Of a DNA stretch of 53,512 nucleotides, positions 21,763-31,000 are shown piece after piece. Position 1 is the stretch's first letter. Each line of letters opens with the position of its first letter. Location: the NCBI GenBank assembly GCA_019323195.1, contig JAHWHQ010000035.1, positions 1-53,512 of the forward strand, written 5' to 3'. The position numbers were made by a program, and so were the translations under genes. A model generated the notes under the pieces. It was given only the letters and a program-made list of their open reading frames with translations. It had not been told where the DNA came from and searched no databases. Source of the DNA: Candidatus Woesearchaeota archaeon (GTDB taxonomy: Archaea; Nanobdellota; Nanobdellia; Woesearchaeales; JACPBV01).

Positions 21763-22710
21763 ATGTATGACGTGATAATAATAGGAGGGGGAATCTCTGC
21801 TTTTGGGGCGGCGGTATACTGCGGGAGGTTCCAGCTTAAGACGCTCGTTATAGGCGGGAATGTAGGCGGGACTGTGGTTCTTGCAGGCAATATCTCAAAC
21901 TACCCAGGCTTTAAGGAGATAACAGGGATGGAGCTCTTTGACAGGGTCAAGGGGCATGCTGAGGATTACGGGATAGAGGCCAGGGAACAAAAGGTTGAGA
22001 GGATAGAAAAATCTGCAGGTTATTTTAAGGTCTCCGGGAAGGATTACAGCTATAAGAGCAGGACAATAATAATTGCAACAGGGACGGAATGGAGGAAGCT
22101 TAATGTTCCCGGCGAGAAGGAGTTTTCCAATAAAGGTGTCCATTACTGCGCATTGTGCGAGGGAATGCTGTATAAGGATAAGGTAATAGGCGTGGTAGGA
22201 GGATCAGATTCAGCGGCAAAGGAGGCACTGCTGCTGGCAGAGTATGGCAGGAAGGTCTATATCATCTACAGGAAGGAGAAGATAAGGGCAGAGCCGATCA
22301 ACCTTAAGAGGGTTGAGCAGAATAAGAAGATAGAGGTAATAAGCAACACGAACATCAAGGAGATCAGGGGAGATAGGTTTGTTACAGGTGTTGTTTTTGA
22401 CAAGCCCTATAAGGGGTCGAAGGAGTTCAGGCTGGATGCCCTGTTTATCGAGATCGGGCATGTACCTGTTTCCGGGCTGGCGAAGCAGATCGGCGTAAAG
22501 ACGAACAGGAAAGGGGAGATCATAAGCAGCAAAGAGACAGCAGCAACGAATGTGAAAGGAGTCTATGCATGCGGGGATGTGGCGGACAACAGGTTTAAGC
22601 AGGCAATAACAGGGGTGGCAGAAGGGGTTATAGCTGCATATAATGTTTACCAGTACATAAATAATGAGATGATGGTGTGCGGGTGCAGCGATGACGGCAC
22701 AGATGCCTAG
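21763..22710 (+). CDS. trxB: Thioredoxin reductase-like FAD/NAD(P) oxidoreductase
   Basis: 315 residues. FAD-binding motif IIIGGGISAFGAAVYCGR at the N-terminus, redox pair CALC (C129-C132) within GVHYCALCEGMLYKDKVIGVVGGSDSAAKEA, which also holds the second nucleotide-binding GxGxxA region, and the second FAD motif VYACGDVADNRFKQAITGVAEGVIAAY near the C-terminus. The usual CATC is CALC here. The tail MMVCGCSDDG carries an extra Cys pair. It follows the glutaredoxin gene by one base, so both are one operon reducing cytoplasmic disulfides. NADPH versus NADH preference cannot be told. Confidence 0.92.
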   Translation: MYDVIIIGGGISAFGAAVYCGRFQLKTLVIGGNVGGTVVLAGNISNYPGFKEITGMELFDRVKGHAEDYGIEAREQKVERIEKSAGYFKVSGKDYSYKSRTIIIATGTEWRKLNVPGEKEFSNKGVHYCALCEGMLYKDKVIGVVGGSDSAAKEALLLAEYGRKVYIIYRKEKIRAEPINLKRVEQNKKIEVISNTNIKEIRGDRFVTGVVFDKPYKGSKEFRLDALFIEIGHVPVSGLAKQIGVKTNRKGEIISSKETAATNVKGVYACGDVADNRFKQAITGVAEGVIAAYNVYQYINNEMMVCGCSDDGTDA

Positions 22711-22738
22711 GATTTCTATGAGGCATGAAAAACAAAAG

Positions 22739-22752
22739 ATTTATATATAATT
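22739..22752 (+). promoter_or_regulatory. BRE/TATA promoter element
   Basis: AAAAGATTTATATATAA (about 22734-22750) is about 45 bases before the surface-protein ATG. Nearly the same string precedes the genes at 47468 (CGAAAGATTTAAATATT, about 47379-47395) and 50945 (CGAAAGATTTATATATA, about 50861-50877), defining a BRE-TATA consensus for this genome. Confidence 0.6.
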
Positions 22753-22792
22753 TCAGGAGTTAACTGTTCCATAAAAGAGGTGGGCATATCTT

Positions 22793-24466
22793 ATGAAGAA
22801 AATAGTCTTATTTGCACTTATGCTTTTGTTTTTGACCCCGGTAATATTCGCTGAGGAGTATGTTATTGTCAATTCTGAGGACTGGAGGGATGTTTATTCT
22901 GCAATGCTGTACGGGAGCCTTAGCGGCAGGGGAGTGAGCTTTCTTGTGAGCGACAGGCACAGCACACTTATACTTGGCTCAATACCGAAAGAAACCTCTA
23001 TTATAGCAATGAGCTCCAGGAAATCCCCCTTTATCATAGGGTACGGGGCTGTGCTGGAGAACAGCGGGTATGATACTGAAGAGGTGGTATATGACGGGTT
23101 TAACCTGGAGGTTGCAAGGCTGCTGGATGTTGAGAATTATATCATAGTAGATGATTCTTACGGGTATAATGCTGTCAGCGTAGCGCCATATGCGGTCGTT
23201 TCTGATTCCTATGTTCTGTTTGCAGACAGGGGAAATATCAGGGAGATCGACTCTTTTTTAAGCGAAAGGAATGTCGGCAATCTGCTGATATACGGCAATG
23301 TGGACAGGCAGGTGAAGGAGGCTTTGGCGCGGTATGATCCTGAGATCATAAACAAGGACGGGGACAGGTTTGCCAATAACATAGAGATCGTGAAGAAATA
23401 CCAGAAGATTAAGAATGCAAAGCAGGTTATGCTTACGAACGGGGAGTTTATAGAGAAGGAGGTAATGTCAGGGGCTGAGCCTGTTATCTTTATAGGGGCG
23501 AATAATGTTCCTGACCAGGTAAGGGACTATATACAGAGCACTGACATTGAGATTGGGGTGCTTGTAGGAAACGAGCTTGTAGGGACAGCCACCTACATAA
23601 GAAGGAACGTGGGGATAAGCGTTTTTGTCAAGTTTGCACAGGGAGCAAGGGCGCCTAAGGGGGCGATCTCGCAGGTGGAGGCGCTGGACATGTTCTATCT
23701 TCCTGTCTACTCGCTTAACATCGAGGTGGATTCAATAAAATATAACAAGGCAACAAACCAGCTCGAAGTTAATATCAAGAATACCGAAGACCAGGCTGTC
23801 TATTTCAAGGGCACCTATTCAATCATGGGGGACGGCGCAGAGCAGAAGGTGGGCGACATAGACCCAATATTCCTTGACGGCAATGAGATCAAGACGGTTG
23901 TCTATGACCTTGAGCCGATAACCGGAGAGGAGATAAGGGCTGATGTCTACATCATCTACGGGGAGTCAAAGGGCTCTATGGAGAAGGTGATAGACCTTAG
24001 CATGACTATAGAACTGGTGGAGATATATGATAAATGCGAGATATCTCTGAATGACCTAAGGTATAATAAGAGAAAAGGCGTATTCTATATTGAGGTCGAA
24101 AACACGGCTGATGTAGACTGCTATGTTGATGTGGAGCTGGTGGACCTTTTGATCAATTCTGAGACAAGGAGCTTTAGCGCAGATGATGTTCTGCTGCTTA
24201 AGCCAGGGGAAAAGAATAAGCAGAGGATCAAGGCAAAGCTCGAGGAGGAGGATATAGAGGATAATGACATCATCAATGCAAGGGCCTATTACGGGGAAAG
24301 GAGCGACAGCCTGGTGAAGCTTATCGAGGCTGAGTTTGAGCTGGCCTTTGAGGATATAGACTATGTCTCATATTCACTGCTGCTGATAATAATACTGCTT
24401 ATACTGCTTATCATCTGGAGAAGGTACCAGAACAGGAAAGAGAGGAAGAAGAAGAAGCGTTCTTAG
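22793..24466 (+). CDS. Cell-surface protein with C-terminal membrane anchor
   Basis: 557 residues. A signal peptide (MKKIVLFALMLLFLTPVIFAEE) is followed by an ectodomain. The first 200 residues (YVIVNSEDWRDVYSAMLYGSLSGRGVSFLVS and similar repeats) resemble putative cell-wall-binding type 2 domains. Two immunoglobulin-like beta domains follow (NIEVDSIKYNKATNQLEVNIKNTEDQAVYFKG; ISLNDLRYNKRKGVFYIEVENTADVDCYVD). One helix near the end (YSLLLIIILLILLIIW) and a basic tail (RRYQNRKERKKKKRS) anchor it. It is likely part of the envelope. The ribosome site GAGGTGGG precedes the ATG. Confidence 0.8.
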   Translation: MKKIVLFALMLLFLTPVIFAEEYVIVNSEDWRDVYSAMLYGSLSGRGVSFLVSDRHSTLILGSIPKETSIIAMSSRKSPFIIGYGAVLENSGYDTEEVVYDGFNLEVARLLDVENYIIVDDSYGYNAVSVAPYAVVSDSYVLFADRGNIREIDSFLSERNVGNLLIYGNVDRQVKEALARYDPEIINKDGDRFANNIEIVKKYQKIKNAKQVMLTNGEFIEKEVMSGAEPVIFIGANNVPDQVRDYIQSTDIEIGVLVGNELVGTATYIRRNVGISVFVKFAQGARAPKGAISQVEALDMFYLPVYSLNIEVDSIKYNKATNQLEVNIKNTEDQAVYFKGTYSIMGDGAEQKVGDIDPIFLDGNEIKTVVYDLEPITGEEIRADVYIIYGESKGSMEKVIDLSMTIELVEIYDKCEISLNDLRYNKRKGVFYIEVENTADVDCYVDVELVDLLINSETRSFSADDVLLLKPGEKNKQRIKAKLEEEDIEDNDIINARAYYGERSDSLVKLIEAEFELAFEDIDYVSYSLLLIIILLILLIIWRRYQNRKERKKKKRS

Positions 24467-24514
24467 GGGTTTAGGTAGATGACTAGATCCCAATAAGGAT
24501 ATAGAGGGCTTTGA

Positions 24515-24928
24515 TCAATCTAATCTTTTTTTGATAATGGCTTTTAGTTTTTTAACTATTGCCTGAATATCTTTTATTTTCCTTTTAATGTAATCCTTGT
24601 CGATAAAAAATCCATCATATGCAATCTTATTTCTTGTTATCCTCAGATCATCAATCAAAGAGACCTCATACTCGTTAAACTCTTTATAATTGGATTGGAG
24701 GTATTCAACTAATTTTTTATGTGCTCCTTCACCATAAGTCTTGTAGCCGTCAAGTAGAAGAACAATACTCATTAACTCTCTGATTATATCATAATATTCT
24801 TTTGTTACATTGGAACTAAATTTAGCTACATCAATGATCTTAATCATCTCTATAGTGGTATCAACCATCTTTAGGATAGATTGTGCTTTTTCCTTATTTG
24901 GTGTTATCTTTATCATACCTTCTTCCAT
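24515..24928 (-). CDS. HEPN-domain protein (toxin partner of an MNT nucleotidyltransferase)
   Basis: 137 residues, all helical. The HEPN signature is near the end: SLIDDLRITRNKIAYDGFFID, matching the R-x4-6-H ribonuclease motif except that the His position is Tyr (RNKIAY). This Tyr form occurs in a subset of archaeal HEPN proteins. The gene overlaps the upstream nucleotidyltransferase by 16 bases, the standard HEPN/MNT toxin-antitoxin order (antitoxin first here). HEPN proteins of this class cleave RNA and are inactivated when the partner adds nucleotides to the Tyr (established for related systems; inferred here). Confidence 0.8.
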   Translation of the reverse strand: MEEGMIKITPNKEKAQSILKMVDTTIEMIKIIDVAKFSSNVTKEYYDIIRELMSIVLLLDGYKTYGEGAHKKLVEYLQSNYKEFNEYEVSLIDDLRITRNKIAYDGFFIDKDYIKRKIKDIQAIVKKLKAIIKKRLD

Positions 24929-25497
24929 TTTGACATTTGCACCCTTAAGTACCCTTTTAACTTATCACCATTGATAATATTATTCTTTAATTCTTCGCTG
25001 ATCTTATTGAAGTTCTTTTCAAAGAATAAATTTATCTTTCTGTTTAATTCTTTCTCGTATTTGCCTAAATCCAGCTTCTTTTCATCACATTGCAAATATA
25101 AATCAATATCACTACCTTTAATATCTTCTCCTTTTGAGGCAGAACCAAATAAAACTATCACATCAGGCATACATTGCTCATTTAAATAATTCAACAAACC
25201 AGATTCTTCTATGGATATAATCATATCTATTTTCTTAAGAAATCTAAATACTTCACTTGCCCTATTTGCCCAGTAAACAGGATAACCATGTATTCTATGT
25301 TTAGAGCTTATAACCAAAGGAGCGCCATATCCCTCATCTTTGCATAATTCATTTAGGTAGTTCTTTACTGAAGTTGGAGCCAAATCTGTTTTTCTGCTAA
25401 TCTCTCTGAGTTGAAAACCTGCTCCCTTAGGGTTTGGATCATCAAAAAAGACCTTCAATATTTTCCACTTGTTATACTTTTGTAACATATGTAACAA
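24913..25497 (-). CDS. HTH-MNT nucleotidyltransferase (antitoxin)
   Basis: 194 residues. N-terminal winged helix (FQLREISRKTDLAPTSVKNYLNELCKDEG) fused to a minimal nucleotidyltransferase: IVLFGSASKGEDIKGSDIDLYLQ carries the GS-x-x-x-G and D-x-D motifs (about residues 116-132). The helix-turn-helix suggests self-regulation. It overlaps the HEPN gene downstream. The upstream region is AT-rich (ATTATACTTTTGTAACATATG is near the start), with CAT-rich repeats of TGTTAC/GTAACA around 25483-25524 (AACATATGTAACAATAATATTACAACTGTTATATAAATGTTAC) that could be the operator. Confidence 0.8.
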   Translation of the reverse strand: MLHMLQKYNKWKILKVFFDDPNPKGAGFQLREISRKTDLAPTSVKNYLNELCKDEGYGAPLVISSKHRIHGYPVYWANRASEVFRFLKKIDMIISIEESGLLNYLNEQCMPDVIVLFGSASKGEDIKGSDIDLYLQCDEKKLDLGKYEKELNRKINLFFEKNFNKISEELKNNIINGDKLKGYLRVQMSKWKKV

Positions 25498-25528
25498 TAA
25501 TATTACAACTGTTATATAAATGTTACTG
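25483..25528 (-). promoter_or_regulatory. Putative operator/promoter of the MNT-HEPN pair
   Basis: Just upstream of and overlapping the MNT start, GTAACA or TGTTAC-like hexamers recur (TTGTAAC, ATGTAAC, TATTAC, TGTTAT, TGTTAC) around a TATATAAATG box at about 25513-25522. Repeated short boxes beside the TATA element fit autoregulation by the HTH-bearing antitoxin. Confidence 0.4.
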
Positions 25529-25602
25529 TTCTTGACCGATAATTCAGCCTGTGTTAAATAGAATGCAGTCTCGCTATGATTCCTATATGTTAGCCTTCAA
25601 TT

Positions 25603-27966
25603 TCAACCTTCCAGCAGAATCATTATCTCTTCCTTTTTCTGGGTTTTTCTCAGCTTCTCTGCCAGCTCCTTGTTGACAGGGGCTATCCAGTCAGCGAAGT
25701 CGTTCTTTTCCGCATTTACGTGCTTGCTTAATACGTCATCGTCCATGGTGTTGATGGAGTCGATAAGCTCCTGGATGCTCCTTACGGTTGTTCCGTTCTT
25801 GAGCTTTAAGGGGGCAAGCTCAGGGCCTTTCTTGGCAGGCGGAGCTGCTGCTGCAGGCGCTGGAGCCCCTTTAGCTGCTCCAGCCGCAGCACCTGCCTTT
25901 GCTTTTGCCTGCTCATTTTTCTCGTATTCCTCCCTTGCCTTCTTCGCCTTTTCGAACTCCTTCTTCAGCTCCTCTTCAGCTACGAGCTTGATCTTTCTCT
26001 TCTCAGGCTTTTTCCCGAGCTTTTTCCAGTGGTCCTCCAGCCTTGGCTTGAGGCCTTCAAGGTAGATGTCTACCATGTTAAATGATCCTGACTTTACCTT
26101 GTCAAGGGCCATCTTAAGCTCGAGCTTGATGTCAAATACGTCTATCCCCTCTTTTTTAAGCTGCTCGATCTGGTAGTCCAGGTCATCTATCAGGTCGTTG
26201 TACTTGTTGTAGTTCTCAAGCTCGTCGTCGCTCAGCCTTGCATGCTCATGCATAAGGGGCCTGAAGGTGACGAAGTAAGGGTTGCCGCGGTTATAGGCGG
26301 AGTTCTCTATCATTCCTGTGCCAGTGGATGCCTTAAGCAGGGACTGGAGCATATAGCCGCCGTACTTGTTCTTGATCCTGTCCAGGTCACCCTGGTCACG
26401 CGTCCTCATCTGGATCTCGGTGTTGATGTTGGCTTTTGTCTCGCCGACAAAGTCTGTCAGTACCTGGCTGATAAGCATCAGGCCTACGCCCCATTTCCTG
26501 AACTCCCTTGCAGCCCTCTCTATCTGGATGAAGCCCTGGCCGGAGCCGCCGAACTTGGGCAGGAGCCTGTGGACCTCGTCGAATATTATCATGAGCTTGA
26601 GCTCAGGGGACTCAGGAAGGTTGGCATGGAATACCTCCCTCATGGTGTTTGCGACCAGTGTATCTATGTCCCCCGGATCGAGCCTGTTGATGGCGAAGGA
26701 GTGGATCTCGCCGGGGATCATGTATTTCTTTATGTCTATGATCTGCCTTGCATCCATGATCTGGTGGATATTGCCGTTGAAGGCCTTTGCATCTGTCTTC
26801 TTCATGCCGAATTTTGGGTAGAGGGCTATCATCTTCTTGTTCTGGCATTTTCTCAGGAAGCCTGTCCACTGGGCAGTAGGGTCAAAGACGATGACAGCGA
26901 CATTCTTCTCTAAAGCGCCTTCTATAAGGACCTCTGCCGAGACTGTCTTGCCTCCTCCTGTCGAACCGGCAATAAGGGTGTGCATCGTCAGCTGGTCGAT
27001 GTCAAAAAAGGCGTCTTTGTTCGTTTCGGCGATTTTTCCAATCTTTACTGACCTTGGGCCGGCTTTAGGCAATAATGAGAAATCAAGCTTGCCCTTGTAC
27101 CTTTTCCGCTTTTCCATCTGTCTCTTATAGACCAGGTAGATTACAGTGAACAGAGTTATGACGCATATGCTGAATATCACCCATCTCAGCGGAAGGATGC
27201 CAAGGATAAAATAGTCCATCACCTTTTCAGCTACAAAGAACCTGATGCTTGAATGGGAGGTTAAATCCAGATACTCTGCCTTTACAGTAAGGACATACTC
27301 TCCAGGCCTGACAAAGTCAGGAATGTCGAATTTCTTGAGCAGGGTTGCGGAGGTCTCTATGAATATGCCCTCGCTTTCGCTGAGGAATGACTTGTTCAGC
27401 TCATAGGTCTTTACATCCCCAAGCTTATCTATCGAATAATGCAGCGTGACATTAAACGCTTTTTCAACCAGAAGGTTCTGAATGTCAATACGGTACCTGA
27501 ATGAATCACCGAGGTAGACCCTTTTTGTGAGTGCTTCAAGCTCCATGCTGATGGCCTCTACGGAGGAGCCTAACGAGTCGACATTGAGGATGACGGGTAT
27601 CGCCTCGCTAATGCCGCCGGAGATGGCTAATGTGCCGTTATAGAACCCCAGGTGGTCTGCAAAGAAGGTTATGTTTATGGCATTCTCCGAGTCATGCCCT
27701 ATGTTCATCCTCTGGGTGCTTAGCTGGAGGTATTCTGAGACATTGCCGCTCAAGGAGAAGTATACGCTTATCGTTTCAGCCCTGTTGTTCTTTATCCTGA
27801 GGGGGACATCCTTGTAGTTGCCTATCTTCATCCTTTCCCTCATGGAACTGGATGAGATCTCATAGTCCCTTGTCTTTATCTGGGCTGAAACATTCCCTAT
27901 GGAGCAGAGGGCGAAAACTGCAAATATCAGGAAGTATGCTAGACCTATCACCCTTTTTTTGCTCAT
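25603..27966 (-). CDS. Membrane-anchored HerA/VirB4-type ATPase with an extracytoplasmic domain
   Basis: 787 residues. Signal sequence (residues 1-29, ending GNVSAQ), a beta-rich outer domain to about 245, one transmembrane helix (VIFSICVITLFTVIYLVYK, about 258-277), then a cytoplasmic motor: Walker A GSTGGGKT at 334-341 and Walker B MIIFDE at about 459-464, with GVGLMLISQVLTDFVGETKANINTEIQMRT (sensor region) and a late Arg finger candidate. The C-terminus has an Ala/Pro-rich linker (AAGAAKGAPAPAAAAPPAK) and a helical cap. HerA-type motors move DNA. A membrane-bound form recalls CedB of the archaeal DNA-import system. It follows the giant PKD gene by 92 bases in a likely operon. Confidence 0.88.
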   Translation of the reverse strand: MSKKRVIGLAYFLIFAVFALCSIGNVSAQIKTRDYEISSSSMRERMKIGNYKDVPLRIKNNRAETISVYFSLSGNVSEYLQLSTQRMNIGHDSENAINITFFADHLGFYNGTLAISGGISEAIPVILNVDSLGSSVEAISMELEALTKRVYLGDSFRYRIDIQNLLVEKAFNVTLHYSIDKLGDVKTYELNKSFLSESEGIFIETSATLLKKFDIPDFVRPGEYVLTVKAEYLDLTSHSSIRFFVAEKVMDYFILGILPLRWVIFSICVITLFTVIYLVYKRQMEKRKRYKGKLDFSLLPKAGPRSVKIGKIAETNKDAFFDIDQLTMHTLIAGSTGGGKTVSAEVLIEGALEKNVAVIVFDPTAQWTGFLRKCQNKKMIALYPKFGMKKTDAKAFNGNIHQIMDARQIIDIKKYMIPGEIHSFAINRLDPGDIDTLVANTMREVFHANLPESPELKLMIIFDEVHRLLPKFGGSGQGFIQIERAAREFRKWGVGLMLISQVLTDFVGETKANINTEIQMRTRDQGDLDRIKNKYGGYMLQSLLKASTGTGMIENSAYNRGNPYFVTFRPLMHEHARLSDDELENYNKYNDLIDDLDYQIEQLKKEGIDVFDIKLELKMALDKVKSGSFNMVDIYLEGLKPRLEDHWKKLGKKPEKRKIKLVAEEELKKEFEKAKKAREEYEKNEQAKAKAGAAAGAAKGAPAPAAAAPPAKKGPELAPLKLKNGTTVRSIQELIDSINTMDDDVLSKHVNAEKNDFADWIAPVNKELAEKLRKTQKKEEIMILLEG

Positions 27967-28058
27967 CTTTTTTCTTATGGTTTATAAAGTTTTAAACTCT
28001 TTGAGTTCTAAACCGATTAAAAATCTTCTATTTTTGATAGTTTAAAAATGAAATTTTA

Positions 28059-31000
28059 TTATGCTGCTATCTTCCTGTGCAGCTCATTGCACCTTTGGAC
28101 TACGCCTGACTTGAATTCCTGCGGGATCTTCTTATATATATGGGAGACCTGCCTGTAGATCAGGGATGCCTCCTTCCGCTGGTTGTTCTCAAGGCTGAAA
28201 TTGGCCTTGTCAATAAGCTTGTTAATATGGAAGACATCTAATTTATTTGAGAGGAGGGTTACCTTCTCATAAACCTCTTTTTTAATCTCTTTCGGAAGCT
28301 GCCTGAAAAACTCATTGATGCTCCTGTAGGCTGCCTTTGCCTTTTCATACTCGCTGTTCTGCAGATGGGCCAGGCCCTCCTCGAGGTGCCTGTTTATCTC
28401 TTTTATGTGCTTCATAGAGCCCCTGCCTTTGACCAGGAGCCTTATCTTTTTAAATCCTCCGCTGAATCCAATGTATGTGAGGGCAAGTATTATGATTATT
28501 ATCACCTCTATAACCAGTCTTGCATTGTTGGGCTGGATGATCCTTAACGGAAGATCGCCAAGGACCGCGAAGCCGATAACGGGGTTCCTTTTGGTCAGAT
28601 CATCAGAAACCAGGATGGACTTTATCTCCCTGGCTTTGTCCATATCTATCTTCTTCCTGATATAGTAGGAGTATTTTTCTGCCGGCATATCAAGCTTGAT
28701 TATGGGGTCTTCAAGGATGGTGGCATACTCAAACTGCGCATTTATATGGGAGGTGTTGGGAGCTATGCTTTTTGGGATCCACTCTATAAGGGCTGTATCC
28801 TTCAGATCATCTTCTGCCATGATATCTTTTTCTATCAATGTTATATCCCCCTTGTCCCCTGAGATATACTCCGCTTCTATATAGCTTGTTTTTGTCGTTA
28901 TCTTGACCAATTTCTGCAGCTCCTGGTTATAGGCCGCGTAAGACTCCATTTCCTTGTTTTTGTACTTCTTTTTCATGAACTCCAGGAATGTGAAGGATAT
29001 ATTTGTTATGTCCTCTTTGCCGGGGTAATCGATGAATTCCTTTGACTCAGCAACCCTGATAGCCTTTATGGTGCGGCTTTTTATGCCCCTTATCCTGTCA
29101 TATATGGAGTTTCTTAGCTCCTCTTCCCCGCTCTGGTTCAGCCTTCTCCATATGATGTTGTGAAGGTCGCGCTTTGCCATCTGAAGCTCTTTTTTTGACT
29201 TTTCAAGGTGTTTTTCCAGGCCAAGGGCGGCGGCAGCGTCCTTCTCTTTCTTGTCCAGGTAATTAAGGTCTGACAGCGAGCTGTCTATGATCTTTATTGC
29301 ATTATCTATCGAGATGTCCTCTTCTGTGACAACTGTTATGTTGACATGGAATCTTTTGGTCTCGCTTATCCTTGAGTTTCCGAACCTGTCAACGCATTCA
29401 ACCTTCCACTGGTAATCCCTGTTCTCCAGGTTTTCTATGGTAAATGAGTTCTCGCTTCCGCTTGCTATGTTCTCTTTATGCCCCTGCTCTACCCACCAGC
29501 TGTCGCCCATGTTGGCGTATAGTGTGCAGTTGACGCTGGAACGGTCAAATACCTTGTAGGTTATGACAGCGCTGCCCTGGGTGATGGCTGCATCATTTTC
29601 AGGGCCGAACAGTTCTATGACAGGATCCTCGTTATCGAGTTCATATATGGGCAGCTTTACCCCTATCGTTGCGCTGCTTTTTATGTCGGTGGTGTTGGAG
29701 AATGAGCTATAGCCGTCTTTCTCTACGATGAGCTTACGGCTGCCTTTATTTACCTCAAATGAGGCCTTGCCTTCGCTGCTTGTATTTTTCTTGACATAAT
29801 CGAATTCAACATCCGCGTTTTCAATCGCCTGGCCGGATTCGTTCTTTACTATGATGGTGACGTTGAATACCTCTCTTACTGTTATCGCACTTGCAGCTGA
29901 CCTCTTCCATTCTTCCCAGGCTATGGTGAGGTTTGCGGTGTAGGTCCCGTTTGAGCTGTAGGTGTGGGATGGTCCTGAAGCGGATGATGAAGAGCCGTCG
30001 CCGAAATCCCAGCTATAGCTGCTTCTGGGGCTTGTATTGCCGCTTGCAGATGCAGTGAACCTTATCGTTTCACCCCTGTCTATAGCGGTTGCGTTTGAGC
30101 TGATGCTCAGGATTAGGGGGTTTCCTGAGGTGTCATTAACATAGAAGAAGATGCTCTTGTTCTCGCTGTGGCTCATATAATGCATCACTGCATCTATCGT
30201 GTAGTTCCCCGGGGAGTTGATGTTCTGCAGGGCTTTTATGACCCATATCATAAGGCCGGGTGAATAAGGCGTTATAAAGTCGCTTTCCACTATGCTGCCT
30301 TCGAGAAGGACAGTGAGGTTTACCATGGAGTTGGCCCTTGATATTACGGTTATGGAGACGTCTTCCCCTAGTTCATAGTGGGTTTTATCAGTGCTTATGT
30401 TGAACCCTATGCAGGAAGGGCATGAGCCGCCGCAGTCAATGCCCTGCTCATCTCCGTTTTTTATCCCGTCTGAGCAGGAAGGCAGGAAGGTAAAGTTTAT
30501 GCTGTAGCTTATAATCCTGTAGTTTCCCTGCATGTCGCTTATGTTTATCGTGAGGTTGTTTAGGCCGGTTTCAACTTCTATGCTGAATGTACTGGCCTTT
30601 TCCCAGCCCAGGCTCAGGGTTGTGGGATCTTCATTATTTATGCTGTGTGATATGCTGCTGTATTCATCGGAAGATATCGTTATCTCGACAGCACCTGATG
30701 TTCCGTTTATTCCGGATACTGGACCAGGGCTTAACTGCATGCCTCCTGCTGTGGCATTTATACCAGGGGCAGTTGAGTCGTTTACTGTAAAATAATGGAT
30801 GTGGTTTGTTATGTTGGAACTGTTGTCCATAAGGTAGATGGTTATGTTGTGCAGGCCGTTTTTTATCACGCCATATTCTAATGAGCCGTTTAGTTTTGAT
30901 GAAAAGGAGTTCCCTTCCACTGAGGGTTCGGCATACCTGTCATCAAATAGGTAGCCTGCGCTTACTGTTATATTCGTTGTAAAATTAAGATAAACATCTT

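Noticed and set aside
26242..26913. 223-codon plus-strand frame across the HerA-like gene
   Set aside because: Antisense to the Walker A/B region of a clear ATPase; composition is that of a complementary-strand artefact.
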